Assembly: GCA_016845145.1 (NCBI GenBank)
Contig: JAERTE010000070.1
Coordinates: 1-58,049, forward strand
Length of the DNA stretch: 58,049 nt
Source of the DNA: Rhodospirillaceae bacterium
GTDB lineage: Bacteria; Pseudomonadota; Alphaproteobacteria; Rhodospirillales; Casp-alpha2
Direction: 5' to 3'
Positions 43,981 to 52,427 of the stretch are shown here, in pieces (position 1 is the stretch's first letter; every line of letters begins with the position of its first letter). Made by a program: the position numbers and the translations under genes. The notes beneath the pieces were generated by a model that had not been told where the DNA came from, searched no databases, and worked only from the letters and a program-made list of their open reading frames with translations.

Positions 43981-44769
43981 GTGGAACTATCCTACGTCAC
44001 CGCCGCAGCTATTGGATTTCTGGGCTCCACACACTGTGTCGGCATGTGCGGCGGCATCGTCGGTGCCCTGAACGCAGGCATTGATGAAGACCGGCGAACG
44101 GGACTTGCGTTCGTCTCTTTTCATCTCTCTTACAATGCAGGGCGGATCGTCAGTTACGTCATAGCCGGTGTTGGCGTTGGCCTGATCGGCGCCCAGACTC
44201 AGCACTTGGAATTGGCCAGCGCCATCCCCATCGGCGGCATGGTGGCGGCCATGTTCATGATTGCACTCGGCCTATATGTCGGCGGGTGGTGGCGCGCCAT
44301 CGCCGCGCTGGAAACGGCGGGCGGATATGTGTGGCGTTGGCTGGAGCCTTTGGGCCGGCGGTTCCTGCCGGTCGGCAATCCCGCCCAAGCATTCGGACTG
44401 GGGCTGATCTGGGGTTGGCTGCCTTGCGGGCTTGTCTATTCGGCATTGGCATTGGCGCTGCTATCGGGCTCGGCGACAAGTGGTGCGGCCATTATGCTAG
44501 GGTTCGGGGTCGGCACGCTGCCGATGCTGTTTGTCATGGGCAAGGCTGCCCAGCATCTAGGCCAGTTGGCACGTCACCGCCGCTTACGCCAGGCGGCGGG
44601 CGCCATGATTATTTTATTCGGTATCCTGACGGGGCTTGCGACGCACAATCATCAGCACGCCATGCCCGGCCATGCCGCCCTGGGCGGCGAGACGCATTCT
44701 TACTTGGAAGCCGCCGTTTCACTCGTGCTCGGGGAGATATGCTGGACTCCAAGCCACGCGAGCCACTGA
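43981..44769 (+). CDS. SafE/DsbD_2-like membrane protein, probably copper/oxidase assembly
   Basis: 262 residues from a GTG behind GGGAGG; an ATG at 43969 adds four residues and lacks a site. Six membrane helices. THCVGMCGG near the N-terminus and GWLPCGLVY in the middle are the conserved Cys motifs of the DsbD_2/sulfite exporter TauE-SafE-like family that lies beside cytochrome oxidase assembly genes. A His-rich loop (HNHQHAMPGH) follows the last helix. Likely moves copper or reducing power for the neighbouring oxidase. The last 51 bases overlap the end of the convergent P-ATPase gene (44719-44769). Confidence 0.8.
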   Translation: MELSYVTAAAIGFLGSTHCVGMCGGIVGALNAGIDEDRRTGLAFVSFHLSYNAGRIVSYVIAGVGVGLIGAQTQHLELASAIPIGGMVAAMFMIALGLYVGGWWRAIAALETAGGYVWRWLEPLGRRFLPVGNPAQAFGLGLIWGWLPCGLVYSALALALLSGSATSGAAIMLGFGVGTLPMLFVMGKAAQHLGQLARHRRLRQAAGAMIILFGILTGLATHNHQHAMPGHAALGGETHSYLEAAVSLVLGEICWTPSHASH

Positions 44770-47085
44770 TGCAGCCTCACCCAGGGAGCGGGATGAATTC
44801 AGCACCACCATGAGACTGCTCGCTGACATGGCGACGGCGGCAAATAAGGGATTGAGATAACCCGAAAGCGCCAACGGAATAGCGATGGCATTGTAGACGA
44901 GAGCCCACCCAAGGTTTTGGCGAATGCGGCGGCGGATGGTGAAAATCAGGTCGAATGCATTGAACACACGCTCCAGGCTGTTGCCGGGGATGACCACATC
45001 CGCCGCGTCGGCCGCCAGCGAGGATGGTGCGCCGAAGGCGATACCCAAATCCGCCGCAGCCAAGGCCGGCGCATCATTGCTGCCATCGCCGACCATGACC
45101 ACGGTGCCGTCTTTTTGCAGTTGGCGGATAACGGCGGCCTTGCCTTCGGGGGGTACACCGGCGAACACGGCATCGACGTGTTCTTCAAAGCCGCTTGGGT
45201 GTTCGGCGCCGGTCAACAGCACGACGCGGCAGTGTTCCCGGAGCCGCTCAACCACGCGCTTCCATTCCGGCCGGCTCGCGTCACGGGTAACGATGGCGCC
45301 ATGCACCGCGCCGCCCCAACCGACGTAGGATACGACGTCATCGCCTGTCGAAATCTCGCTCAGTTGTTGGGTCAACGCCTCCGTGGGCTCCCATCCCAGG
45401 ACCATGAACAAGCTCTGGCTTCCAACCGCGACCTGCCGTCCGTCGACCTGGGCAACAGCGCCTTTGCCGGCGTGGGTTTCCAGCTCTGTTCCGGTCAGGG
45501 TCGAGTCCAGGCACGAAATGGCTCGGGCAATCGGGTGTGGAGACAGACGCTCGACCGCTGCGGCAAGGCTCGCCATTTCCGGTGGCCCGACGACATCGGT
45601 AACCTCCATATCACCCGTCGACAATGTGCCGGTCTTGTCCAGAACCACGATGTCGGCTCTTGGAATTTTCTCGAAAGCATCGGCGCTGGTAACGATAATC
45701 CCTTGGCGGAGCCCGGCGCTGACGCCGGTGGCCGTGGTCAGAGGGATAGCCAGTCCAAATGTGCATGGGCACGAAACGATCAGCGTCGCCAGCCCGGTCA
45801 GGACGGCCGTGCCCAAATGTCCACCGTAGAGATACGTGAACGCCGTCACGCCTGCCGCCAGGAAGAGGACCAACGGCACAAAGAAGCGAGCCACGCGGTC
45901 AGCCATGCCGAAAGCGCCGGCACTCGAGCTTTGAACGTTCCACAAGACGCGGGCCAAGTTGTCGAACTGGCTTTCGACCAAATCACCGACGCGAATTTCC
46001 AATTCGCCCTCGATCACGACCGATCCGCCTAACACAGGTGCGCCGGGCTCTCGCGATACGGGGAACGGCTCGCCGGTCATTAGTGACTCGTCCACTGCCG
46101 CCGCGCCGTACAAAATGATGCCATCGACGGGAACGGGCTCACTCTCGCGGACGATGACGTGCTCGCCCGGCTCCAAGTCGGTTATATCCACCAAACGAAA
46201 TCCACCACCCCAACGGGTTCGGGCCTTCGGCGCCCATTTCTCCAGAATCTCGGACAGTTCGCGCGTCGCATCGATTTTGGCGTTGCGCTCGATATATCGC
46301 CCGATGGTAACGACACCGATGATTGTCACTGCGACGTCGAAATACAGATCCAGCGAACCCGACAGAAGCTGTCCGAAGCTGTAGCCGTAGGCCGCCAGAA
46401 TGGCGATCGCCAACAGATCATCCATGTTCCACACACGCGCCCGCCAGCCGATCCACGCCCCGCGGAATATCGGCGCCGCCACGTAGACAATCATCATGGT
46501 CGTGAAAATAAACATCGCCCAAGGAGCGACGCGCTCCACCAACCAGCCGATGGGTGCCAGTTCTTCAGCATCGACCACACCCAAATGAACGGGATAGTAC
46601 AACGCGACGTAAATCATCATCACCAACCCCGCCAGCGCAGCGCCCGTCACCAGGCGCAATAAGTCCATGCGGTAATCGTACGCCGGCGCATCTTCATTGC
46701 TGAAGCGCGCCCGGTAGCCGGTGGTCGCGAGAAGTGCGGGCAAGTCGGCCTCCTCAATGACATCGGGGTCGTAGATCACCTTGGCCGTCGAGGTGGCGTA
46801 GCTCGATTGCGCGAAGGCGATGCCGTTGATGTTTTCGGCCAGGCGGTTGATCAGGATTTCGCACGACGAACAATGCATGCCGTCGATACGGAGGTATGCC
46901 TCCTTGCCGCTTGGCTGTGGTTTCTCACGCGCATCCAACCGTTCGGCTCCGGTGTTGAATACGCTAGGGCCGAAGTTCCGGTACACCTCCTTGCAGCCAA
47001 AGCAGCAGAAGCGGTGGCCATCCGATTCTATCGGCGGCATCGGTACCGGCAGGCCGCACAGATCGCAATCGGAGGCGTTGGCCAT
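44719..47085 (-). CDS. Copper-type P1B ATPase (FixI/CcoI-like)
   Basis: 788 residues. A Cys-rich N-terminus (CDLCGLP, FCCFGC) is followed by a heavy-metal-binding domain with GMHCSSC (about residues 69-75). Then come eight membrane helices, the CPC metal-channel motif in SCPCTFGLAIPL (about 440), the phosphorylation motif DKTGT (about 485), an HP motif (SPHPIARAI), and GDGSNDAPAL. The double Cys N-terminus and CPC are typical of FixI/CcoI transporters that load copper into cytochrome oxidases. Position beside a CuA subunit II and the SafE-like gene supports that. It is divergent from the subunit II gene and overlaps the SafE-like gene at the 3' end. Confidence 0.93.
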   Translation of the reverse strand: MANASDCDLCGLPVPMPPIESDGHRFCCFGCKEVYRNFGPSVFNTGAERLDAREKPQPSGKEAYLRIDGMHCSSCEILINRLAENINGIAFAQSSYATSTAKVIYDPDVIEEADLPALLATTGYRARFSNEDAPAYDYRMDLLRLVTGAALAGLVMMIYVALYYPVHLGVVDAEELAPIGWLVERVAPWAMFIFTTMMIVYVAAPIFRGAWIGWRARVWNMDDLLAIAILAAYGYSFGQLLSGSLDLYFDVAVTIIGVVTIGRYIERNAKIDATRELSEILEKWAPKARTRWGGGFRLVDITDLEPGEHVIVRESEPVPVDGIILYGAAAVDESLMTGEPFPVSREPGAPVLGGSVVIEGELEIRVGDLVESQFDNLARVLWNVQSSSAGAFGMADRVARFFVPLVLFLAAGVTAFTYLYGGHLGTAVLTGLATLIVSCPCTFGLAIPLTTATGVSAGLRQGIIVTSADAFEKIPRADIVVLDKTGTLSTGDMEVTDVVGPPEMASLAAAVERLSPHPIARAISCLDSTLTGTELETHAGKGAVAQVDGRQVAVGSQSLFMVLGWEPTEALTQQLSEISTGDDVVSYVGWGGAVHGAIVTRDASRPEWKRVVERLREHCRVVLLTGAEHPSGFEEHVDAVFAGVPPEGKAAVIRQLQKDGTVVMVGDGSNDAPALAAADLGIAFGAPSSLAADAADVVIPGNSLERVFNAFDLIFTIRRRIRQNLGWALVYNAIAIPLALSGYLNPLFAAVAMSASSLMVVLNSSRSLGEAASVARVAWSPAYLPEHE

Positions 47086-47129
47086 ATATCCCTCGGCAAA
47101 TCCGTTTGAGGACGCACGATTGCGTGCCT

Positions 47130-47163
47130 GGAAATGCTAAGGGGAATGCTAGGGGAAATGCAT
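47130..47163. repeat. Three short direct repeats upstream of both divergent copper/oxidase genes
   Basis: GGAAATGCTA (47130-47139), GGGAATGCTA (47142-47151) and GGAAATGCAT (47154-47163) are spaced 12 bases apart. They sit 45-78 bases from the P-ATPase start and about 165-197 bases before subunit II. Regular spacing near one helix turn suggests protein-binding sites, but chance cannot be excluded. Confidence 0.4.
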
Positions 47164-47200
47164 GGAAAAATCTAAATCGGAAATTCCTATGGATCGATTA

Positions 47201-47217
47201 GTTTTATTCAATAAAAC
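47201..47217. promoter_or_regulatory. Perfect 17-base palindrome, candidate operator
   Basis: GTTTTATT-C-AATAAAAC: 8-base arms with a single central base, in an AT-rich stretch that stands out from the G+C-rich surroundings. TTGACC (47218-47223) follows immediately and could be a -35 element, but no -10 at normal spacing was found. The site lies 110 bases before the subunit II start. It does not match the FNR/NNR half-site TTGAT. Confidence 0.5.
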
Positions 47218-47326
47218 TTGACCGGTGTTAAGCGTATTATTCTCCCATAAAAGTCCGATAACGGTGCGGCTTCGGCAAAGCATCGGTCTTGCAGGCTTGG
47301 GTCAATCACGGATGGGGAGAGCTTTG

Positions 47327-47896
47327 ATGCTTGAATCCTTTTATCTCACGGGCTGGGGTGCATTTGCGATGATGCTCTTCATGCTCATTCCTTTCATGGC
47401 GGTATTCTTGTGGGTCGTCTATCGCAAGACCTTCGTCGATCCGTCCCCCAGCAACACGGACCGGGCGAAGTATGTTCGCGCCGAATGGGCCTGGATCGGG
47501 CTTGTGGTCGTGGTGTTTGTTGGCGTCAACATGGCCAGCATCGACTTCATGCCGACGGTTCGCACCGCTGAGGCCGCTGCCTCGGGTGCTGAAATCACCG
47601 AGGTCAATTTCTCCGCCGAGTCCTGGTCCTACGATCTACCCGAGGTGAAGATCGAGGTTGGCAAGCCCATACGTTTTTCAGGCAAGAGCCTGGATACCAT
47701 GCACGGTTTCGCCATCTATCATCCTAACGGCAAGGTCCTGTTCACCATGATGCTGATGCCGGGTCTCGAGAACCCGACATCCCTCATCCATACATTCACC
47801 GAGCCCGGCACCTATGTGGTTCGCTGCCTCGAATATTGCGGCAGCGCTCACCATGAAATGCGCGACGAAATCGAAGTCGTCGCAGCCGGCGGCTGA
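47327..47896 (+). CDS. Heme-copper oxidase-superfamily subunit II with CuA site
   Basis: 189 residues from the ATG behind GGGGAGAG; ATG at 47312 is less likely. One or two N-terminal membrane helices (about 10-31, 55-70) anchor a cupredoxin domain. The complete CuA ligand set is visible: His126, then CLEYCGSAHHEM giving Cys167, Glu169 (carbonyl), Cys171, His175 and Met178. It accepts electrons from a cytochrome c and passes them to subunit I. Only 189 residues long, as in ba3-type or NOR-type short subunits, with no fused cytochrome c. Subunit I follows after 23 bases. Confidence 0.92.
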   Translation: MLESFYLTGWGAFAMMLFMLIPFMAVFLWVVYRKTFVDPSPSNTDRAKYVRAEWAWIGLVVVVFVGVNMASIDFMPTVRTAEAAASGAEITEVNFSAESWSYDLPEVKIEVGKPIRFSGKSLDTMHGFAIYHPNGKVLFTMMLMPGLENPTSLIHTFTEPGTYVVRCLEYCGSAHHEMRDEIEVVAAGG

Positions 47897-47919
47897 TCCG
47901 GGCAAGGAAGGAATACACA

Positions 47920-49455
47920 ATGCTAACAGCAACGAAAATTCTACAAGGGACCCCGGTCTTTAATCGCATGTTCCCGGTCGATGAAGACCGGAGCCTGGAG
48001 GAGATCAATTCCTGGCCCGCTTTGATGATCGTCACATCGTTCGTCTGGCTTTTGGTGGCCGGCCTTTTGGGGGTCGCCATGCCACTGATCCAGCGCTTCG
48101 AGCTGGGAACGGACCTGTTTTACACCGCACTGACCGCACACGGCGCGGCACTGGCTTTCCCGTTCACGTTCCAGCTCATGGTCGGGATCAGCATGCACCG
48201 CTCAGCTGGTTGTGTCGGCAAGCCCATCAGGGGTGCATTGCCGGCACTGACTTATATTTTCATGAATGTCGGCGCAGCACTTCTCACGGTCGCCATTCTG
48301 CTGGGTTTTAACGTCAGTCTCGTCGTGATGTTCCCGCTGCCGGTCGTCGGTGTCGCCACCGGACAATGGTCCATGGGCGTGTTGGTGCTTGGCTTCACGG
48401 GCATCGCCCTGGTGCTGACCATGATGATCTACCTGTATCCGGTGACGGTGCTGAAGATGCTGTTCTTCGGCGAAAAGCGCGAAGACCTCATCTTGTCCGA
48501 GCGTACCTTGGACGATCCGGGCATGCTGGGCATGGTCCTAGCGACCATGGTGCTGATCATCATGGGCACTCCGCTGATGATCGTCGCTTCATATGTATTG
48601 CTCGCGCTCTACGGTATCATTCCGTTGGATATGGTGGCCTGGGCAACCAAGCCGGTGGTGTTCCAGTTCGCGTTCTTCACCTTTGCGCACAACCTGATGG
48701 AAGCCATGGCGCTGATGGTGATCAGTGGCGTTTATGCAACGCTGCCGCTGTATCTCTCGGACGGTACGCGTGAGCTTTATTCCAAGCGTCTCGCCAATCT
48801 GGCGCTTTGGATATTGTTGCTGACGTCGTTCAGCTCGTTCTTCCATCACTTCATCACGTTGTTCCCCAACCTGCCTGCGACGCTTGCCTATCACGGCAAC
48901 ATCATGAGCTGGGGTACTGGGATCGGTGCGGCACTTAGTATCTTCACGATCCTGGCGACCATCTGGAAGCACGGTATGCGAAAGAACCCGGGCATCCTGA
49001 TCTGCCTGATGGGTTTCGTGCTGTATATCCTTGATGGTGCCAGTGCCGTGGTTACGTCCAACGTAGCGTGGTCGTTCCAACTGCACGGCACCATGTGGCA
49101 GAGCGGTCATACCATGACCGTGATCTTCGCCATGGCGATGATGTGGATGGGCGTGATCTACCACCACTACCCGGTCATGACTAACCGCACGTTGGACGAC
49201 AAGATGGGCATGTGGTTCGTCTGGCTGTTCACGTTGGGCGGCATCGGTGCCGCTTTAGTGATGCTCGCCGGCGGCTCGGCCGGCATGCCGCGTCGACACG
49301 CGGATTGGGCGCAAGGCGATTGGATGGTCTATGGAGATCTGATCCTAGTGTTCGGCCTACTCATGGGGTTGGGTTTGGTGGTCTACGCCATGGATCTGAT
49401 GAAATCTCGCCAGATCGGCGGGGTTGCCGAGGGCGCTCCGGAAGCCGCGGAGTAA
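47920..49455 (+). CDS. Heme-copper oxidase-superfamily subunit I with nitric-oxide-reductase-like active site
   Basis: 511 residues, about twelve membrane helices. Residues identified by alignment by eye to ba3 and cNOR motifs: low-spin heme His74 (LTAHGAALAF); metal-B His257, His309 and His310 (FAHNLME; FFHH); proximal heme His397 (HGTMWQSGHTM). The position of the cross-linked Tyr of oxygen reductases (H-x3-Y) is Glu261 (H-x3-E), as in cNOR HLWVE. The second low-spin ligand, normally His in HFH, is Met399. So the site has three His plus Glu. Probably a CuA-type NO reductase (for example sNOR/NorY-like), though I cannot run a phylogeny. An unusual O2 reductase cannot be ruled out. Operon with subunit II and ctaB. 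Confidence 0.85.
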   Translation: MLTATKILQGTPVFNRMFPVDEDRSLEEINSWPALMIVTSFVWLLVAGLLGVAMPLIQRFELGTDLFYTALTAHGAALAFPFTFQLMVGISMHRSAGCVGKPIRGALPALTYIFMNVGAALLTVAILLGFNVSLVVMFPLPVVGVATGQWSMGVLVLGFTGIALVLTMMIYLYPVTVLKMLFFGEKREDLILSERTLDDPGMLGMVLATMVLIIMGTPLMIVASYVLLALYGIIPLDMVAWATKPVVFQFAFFTFAHNLMEAMALMVISGVYATLPLYLSDGTRELYSKRLANLALWILLLTSFSSFFHHFITLFPNLPATLAYHGNIMSWGTGIGAALSIFTILATIWKHGMRKNPGILICLMGFVLYILDGASAVVTSNVAWSFQLHGTMWQSGHTMTVIFAMAMMWMGVIYHHYPVMTNRTLDDKMGMWFVWLFTLGGIGAALVMLAGGSAGMPRRHADWAQGDWMVYGDLILVFGLLMGLGLVVYAMDLMKSRQIGGVAEGAPEAAE

Positions 49456-49470
49456 TTCCCTCTCCTCGAA

Positions 49471-49511
49471 GGCTCAAGCCTTGGGTCGCGCCCCGTCCCC
49501 TGGCTTGAGCC
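49471..49511 (+). terminator. Inverted repeat after subunit I gene
   Basis: GGCTCAAGCC (49471-49480) and GGCTTGAGCC (49502-49511) pair perfectly over ten bases with a 21-base loop, 16 bases after the subunit I stop. There is no following T-run, so it may be an mRNA-stabilising or attenuating hairpin before ctaB rather than a true terminator. Confidence 0.5.
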
Positions 49512-49563
49512 GTCCCTGCCGTCGAAATCCATACCGATCCATCTCGTTTAAGGCGTCCCAATC

Positions 49564-50490
49564 ATGAGTGACACGCTCCTGCAAACGAAACGATCCTGGC
49601 CCCAAGGTTTTGCGCTTCGCTCGCGAAACCGGGTCAGGGATTATGCGTTGTTGATGAAGCCGCGCGTCATGTCGCTGGTAGTGTTTACCGGTTTCGTCGG
49701 GTTGATAGTTGCGCCGGGCAGCATCGATGCTTATACGGCTGCCATCGCCATCATCTGCATTGCCTTCGGCGCCGGTGCATCGGGTGCCATAAACATGTGG
49801 TACGACCGAGATATCGACATCCATATGACCCGCACCATGAACCGGCCTTTACCGGCCGGGCGGGTTACGCCGTTCGAAACCATTACGTTGGGAATCGTCT
49901 TTTCCATCGCATCGGTGGTGACCATGAGCCTTTTGGTCAACGCCATGGCCGGGTTCCTTCTGGCAGTGACCATCGCCTACTACGTCTTTATCTACACGAT
50001 CTGGCTGAAACGCCGTACGCCGCAGAACATCGTTATCGGCGGTGCCTCCGGGGCCTTTCCGCCGATGATTGGTTGGGCAGCGGTTACCGGTGGCGTGGAT
50101 TGGGCGTCGTTGAGTCTATTCATGATTATCTTCGTATGGACGCCGCCACATTTCTGGGCCTTGTCGTTGTTTCGTGCCGACGACTATGAACGCGTTGAGG
50201 TGCCGATGTTGCCGGTGGTCGCGGGCAAGCGTGAAACCCGCCGTCAAATGTTGATCTATACCCTGATCCTATTCCCTGTCGCGCTGGCGCCGGCTTTGGT
50301 CGGCGCCGCCTCAGTCCTCTATGCGATAGTCGCTGCGGTGCTCAGTGCGCAGTTCATCAATCATGCCGTGAAGGTCTGGCGCGAGCAGTCGACCAAGGCG
50401 GCCCGGGCCATGTTCCTGTTCTCGATTCGATATCTCTTTTTCATCTTTGTGGCGCTGATGGCGGACAACGGATTGTCTCGATTTATCTGA
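49564..50490 (+). CDS. ctaB: Protoheme IX farnesyltransferase (heme O synthase)
   Basis: 308 residues, a UbiA-family prenyltransferase with eight or nine membrane helices. The polyprenyl-diphosphate/Mg motif NMWYDRDID (Asp81, Asp83, Asp85) and the [10 protein letters not shown] segment are present; the second motif region is [27 protein letters not shown]-like, seen near 190. It adds farnesyl to heme B to give heme O. Placed after subunits II and I, it suggests the complex uses heme O or A, or that this is the strain's general heme O synthase; family knowledge does not decide. An insertion sequence begins 90 bases downstream. Confidence 0.94.
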   Translation: [308 protein letters not shown]

Positions 50491-50580
50491 CGAGTTCACA
50501 GCAACCCGCAAAGCCACTCCAAGAATCACTCCATTAAATCGGCTACGTATCTTGATCCTGGTAATGTCTCAATTGGGTCT

Positions 50581-50596
50581 TGGTTGTGTAAAAACG
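50581..50596 (+). repeat. Left terminal inverted repeat of IS1182-type element
   Basis: Sixteen bases matching the right end (52228-52243) at 14 positions. It lies on the transposase stop side, with about 148 bases between the repeat and the stop codon. Confidence 0.8.
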
Positions 50597-50744
50597 CTAT
50601 GGCTGGGGGTATCCGATGAGGCATAGGTTGGCTGCCACGGTTTTCGGCGTTGATTTCGTGACCTTGGTCTGAGAGCGGCCGATATTCCGTCTACGGGGGT
50701 TCTGAGAGGCGGTTTTTGGTTGTCGACGGCGCAAAAGGGGCCTG

Positions 50745-52184
50745 TCAGGCCCGCATGGCCTGCATCAGCGGCCCTGGTCCGAGGATATTCATCACCCTCG
50801 TGAGATTGTAGGCGAGCACGTGCAGTGCCATCTCGGTGCGCACGTTCTTGAGCCGCTTCATCAGGAAGTGGGTGGCGCCCATCCTGGCCTTGATCGTGCC
50901 GAAGGGGTGCTCGACGGTCTCGCGGCGGGTGCGCATGGCGTCTGGGTTCTCGTCGAGCCGGCGTTGGACCTCGTCGAGAAGATGCTCGTGCTTCCAGCGC
51001 GTGACCCGGCGTTCCTTGGAGGTGGTGCAGAGAGTTCTGATGGCGCAATCTTGACAGACGCTGGCCCAGTAATGGCGTAAGGCCATTCCTCTCTCCTCGT
51101 TCGTATAGCGGTATGTGAGATGTTGACCGGTAGGACAGACATAAACGTCATCGCTTGGGACGTAACGGAAGTCCTGTTTGACGAAGCGGCCCTTGGAGCG
51201 GTTGCCGGACGTCATCGGCTTGGGCAACGTCACCGTGATGTTGGCCTTATGGCATGACAGAATTTCTTCGCTGGAGAAGTAACCTCTGTCAGCGACCACG
51301 TCCAACTGATCGGTCCCCAACACGGCCTTTGTCCGCCTGCCCATGCGCGATAACTGCGCCCGGTCGGAGCCCGAGGTCGTCACATCGTGAGCGACGATTA
51401 GGTGGTGCGTCGTGTCCACCGAGGCCTGAACGTTGTAGCCGACGACGCCCGAGCCTCGGCCACTGGTCGCCATGGAGCGCGCATCCGGATCAGTCAGCGA
51501 GATCTGTTTGTCCGGAATCGCCATCATCCGTTCCTCTAGACCCTTCAGGCGTTGCATCTCTTCTTTCAACTTGGCGATCTTCTCGGTCAACCGCTCGACC
51601 TTGCTGTCGATGGCGGGCGACGGTTCCTGACGGTCGGCGCTGTCCATCTGGTGCAGATAGCGCGCCATGCTCTCCTCGATCTGGTTCAGACGGCGCTGCA
51701 TCTTGGCACGGGTGAAATTGCGGTCGCGGTTGTTCACCGCCTTGAACTTCGAGCCATCGATGGCGACGCTGGCTTCCGTCAACAAGCCGACCGTTCGGCA
51801 CAGTTCAACAAACCGAGCACAGACCTTGCGGATGGCCGAGCCGTTGTCCTTGCGGAAGTCGGCGATGGTCTTGTGGTCCGGAACCAGACGGCCGAGCAAC
51901 CACATCACCTCTACGTTCCGGCCCGCCTCGCGCTCCAGCCGTCGGCTCGACTGCACCCGGTTCAGATAGCCATAAATGTAGAGCCTCAATAGCACTGAGG
52001 GATGATACGAAGGCCGACCCGTCGACTTCGGATCGACACGCTCAAAACCAAGCCCGCGAAGATCGAGACCATCAACAAAAACATCGACCACCCGGACCGC
52101 ATTGTCCTCGCCGACAAAGTCATCCAGGCATTCTGGCAACAACGTCGCTTGGCTCCGGTCCAATCCCTCAACAAACCGCTTCAT
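50745..52184 (-). CDS. IS1182-family transposase
   Basis: 479 residues from an ATG behind GAGG; an ATG at 52206-52208 adds eight residues. N-terminal MKRFVEGLDRSQATLLPECL, a DUF772-type segment (TGRPSYHPSVLLRLYIYGY), DHKTIADFRKDN, and the DDE catalytic domain with VDTTHHLIVAHDVT and DVVADRGYFS are the family order. The C-terminus HPFGTIKARMG-HFLMKRLKNVRTEMALHVLAYNLTR provides the Glu region. No frameshift or stop is visible, so it may be active. Confidence 0.94.
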   Translation of the reverse strand: MKRFVEGLDRSQATLLPECLDDFVGEDNAVRVVDVFVDGLDLRGLGFERVDPKSTGRPSYHPSVLLRLYIYGYLNRVQSSRRLEREAGRNVEVMWLLGRLVPDHKTIADFRKDNGSAIRKVCARFVELCRTVGLLTEASVAIDGSKFKAVNNRDRNFTRAKMQRRLNQIEESMARYLHQMDSADRQEPSPAIDSKVERLTEKIAKLKEEMQRLKGLEERMMAIPDKQISLTDPDARSMATSGRGSGVVGYNVQASVDTTHHLIVAHDVTTSGSDRAQLSRMGRRTKAVLGTDQLDVVADRGYFSSEEILSCHKANITVTLPKPMTSGNRSKGRFVKQDFRYVPSDDVYVCPTGQHLTYRYTNEERGMALRHYWASVCQDCAIRTLCTTSKERRVTRWKHEHLLDEVQRRLDENPDAMRTRRETVEHPFGTIKARMGATHFLMKRLKNVRTEMALHVLAYNLTRVMNILGPGPLMQAMRA

Positions 52185-52227
52185 CAAGAACCTCGCTGAT
52201 AAACTCATCGAGATTCTAGCACAGGCG

Positions 52228-52243
52228 GGTTTTTACACAGCCA
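52228..52243 (-). repeat. Right terminal inverted repeat of IS1182-type element
   Basis: Sixteen bases, read on the minus strand as TGGCTGTGTAAAAACC, matching the left repeat at 14 of 16. It lies 44 bases upstream of the transposase start and may include its promoter. Confidence 0.8.
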
Positions 52244-52427
52244 GGGTCATCAGCAGTAGTCACTGACAACTTTAATTTAGGTCGGCACACCCTTGGTAAC
52301 CGGAAATCAAGCAGTGGTGTTTCGTCACACGACTGATGAGACCGTGCCCGCCCTTTTCCGGCTGACATTGTCTCCCAGTCATGACAGGTAATGAGCACAA
52401 GGAAACTCGTTCGCCGGAGATACGCTC

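Larger units (their letters stand above)
50581..52243 (-). mobile_element. IS1182-family insertion sequence
   Basis: A 1663-base element with terminal inverted repeats TGGTTGTGTAAAAACG (50581-50596) and, reverse-complemented, TGGCTGTGTAAAAACC (52228-52243), matching at 14 of 16 positions. One transposase gene fills most of it. GGGTC occurs outside both ends (50575-50579, 52244-52248), a possible 5-base target duplication, offset by one extra T at the left. The element looks complete. It sits downstream of ctaB and upstream of the aldo/keto reductase-RidA gene and interrupts no recognisable gene. Confidence 0.85.

Noticed and set aside
47201..47217. FNR/NnrR binding site before the NOR-like operon
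   Set aside because: The palindrome has TTTTATT arms and lacks the TTGAT/ATCAA half-sites, so I kept it only as an unassigned operator.
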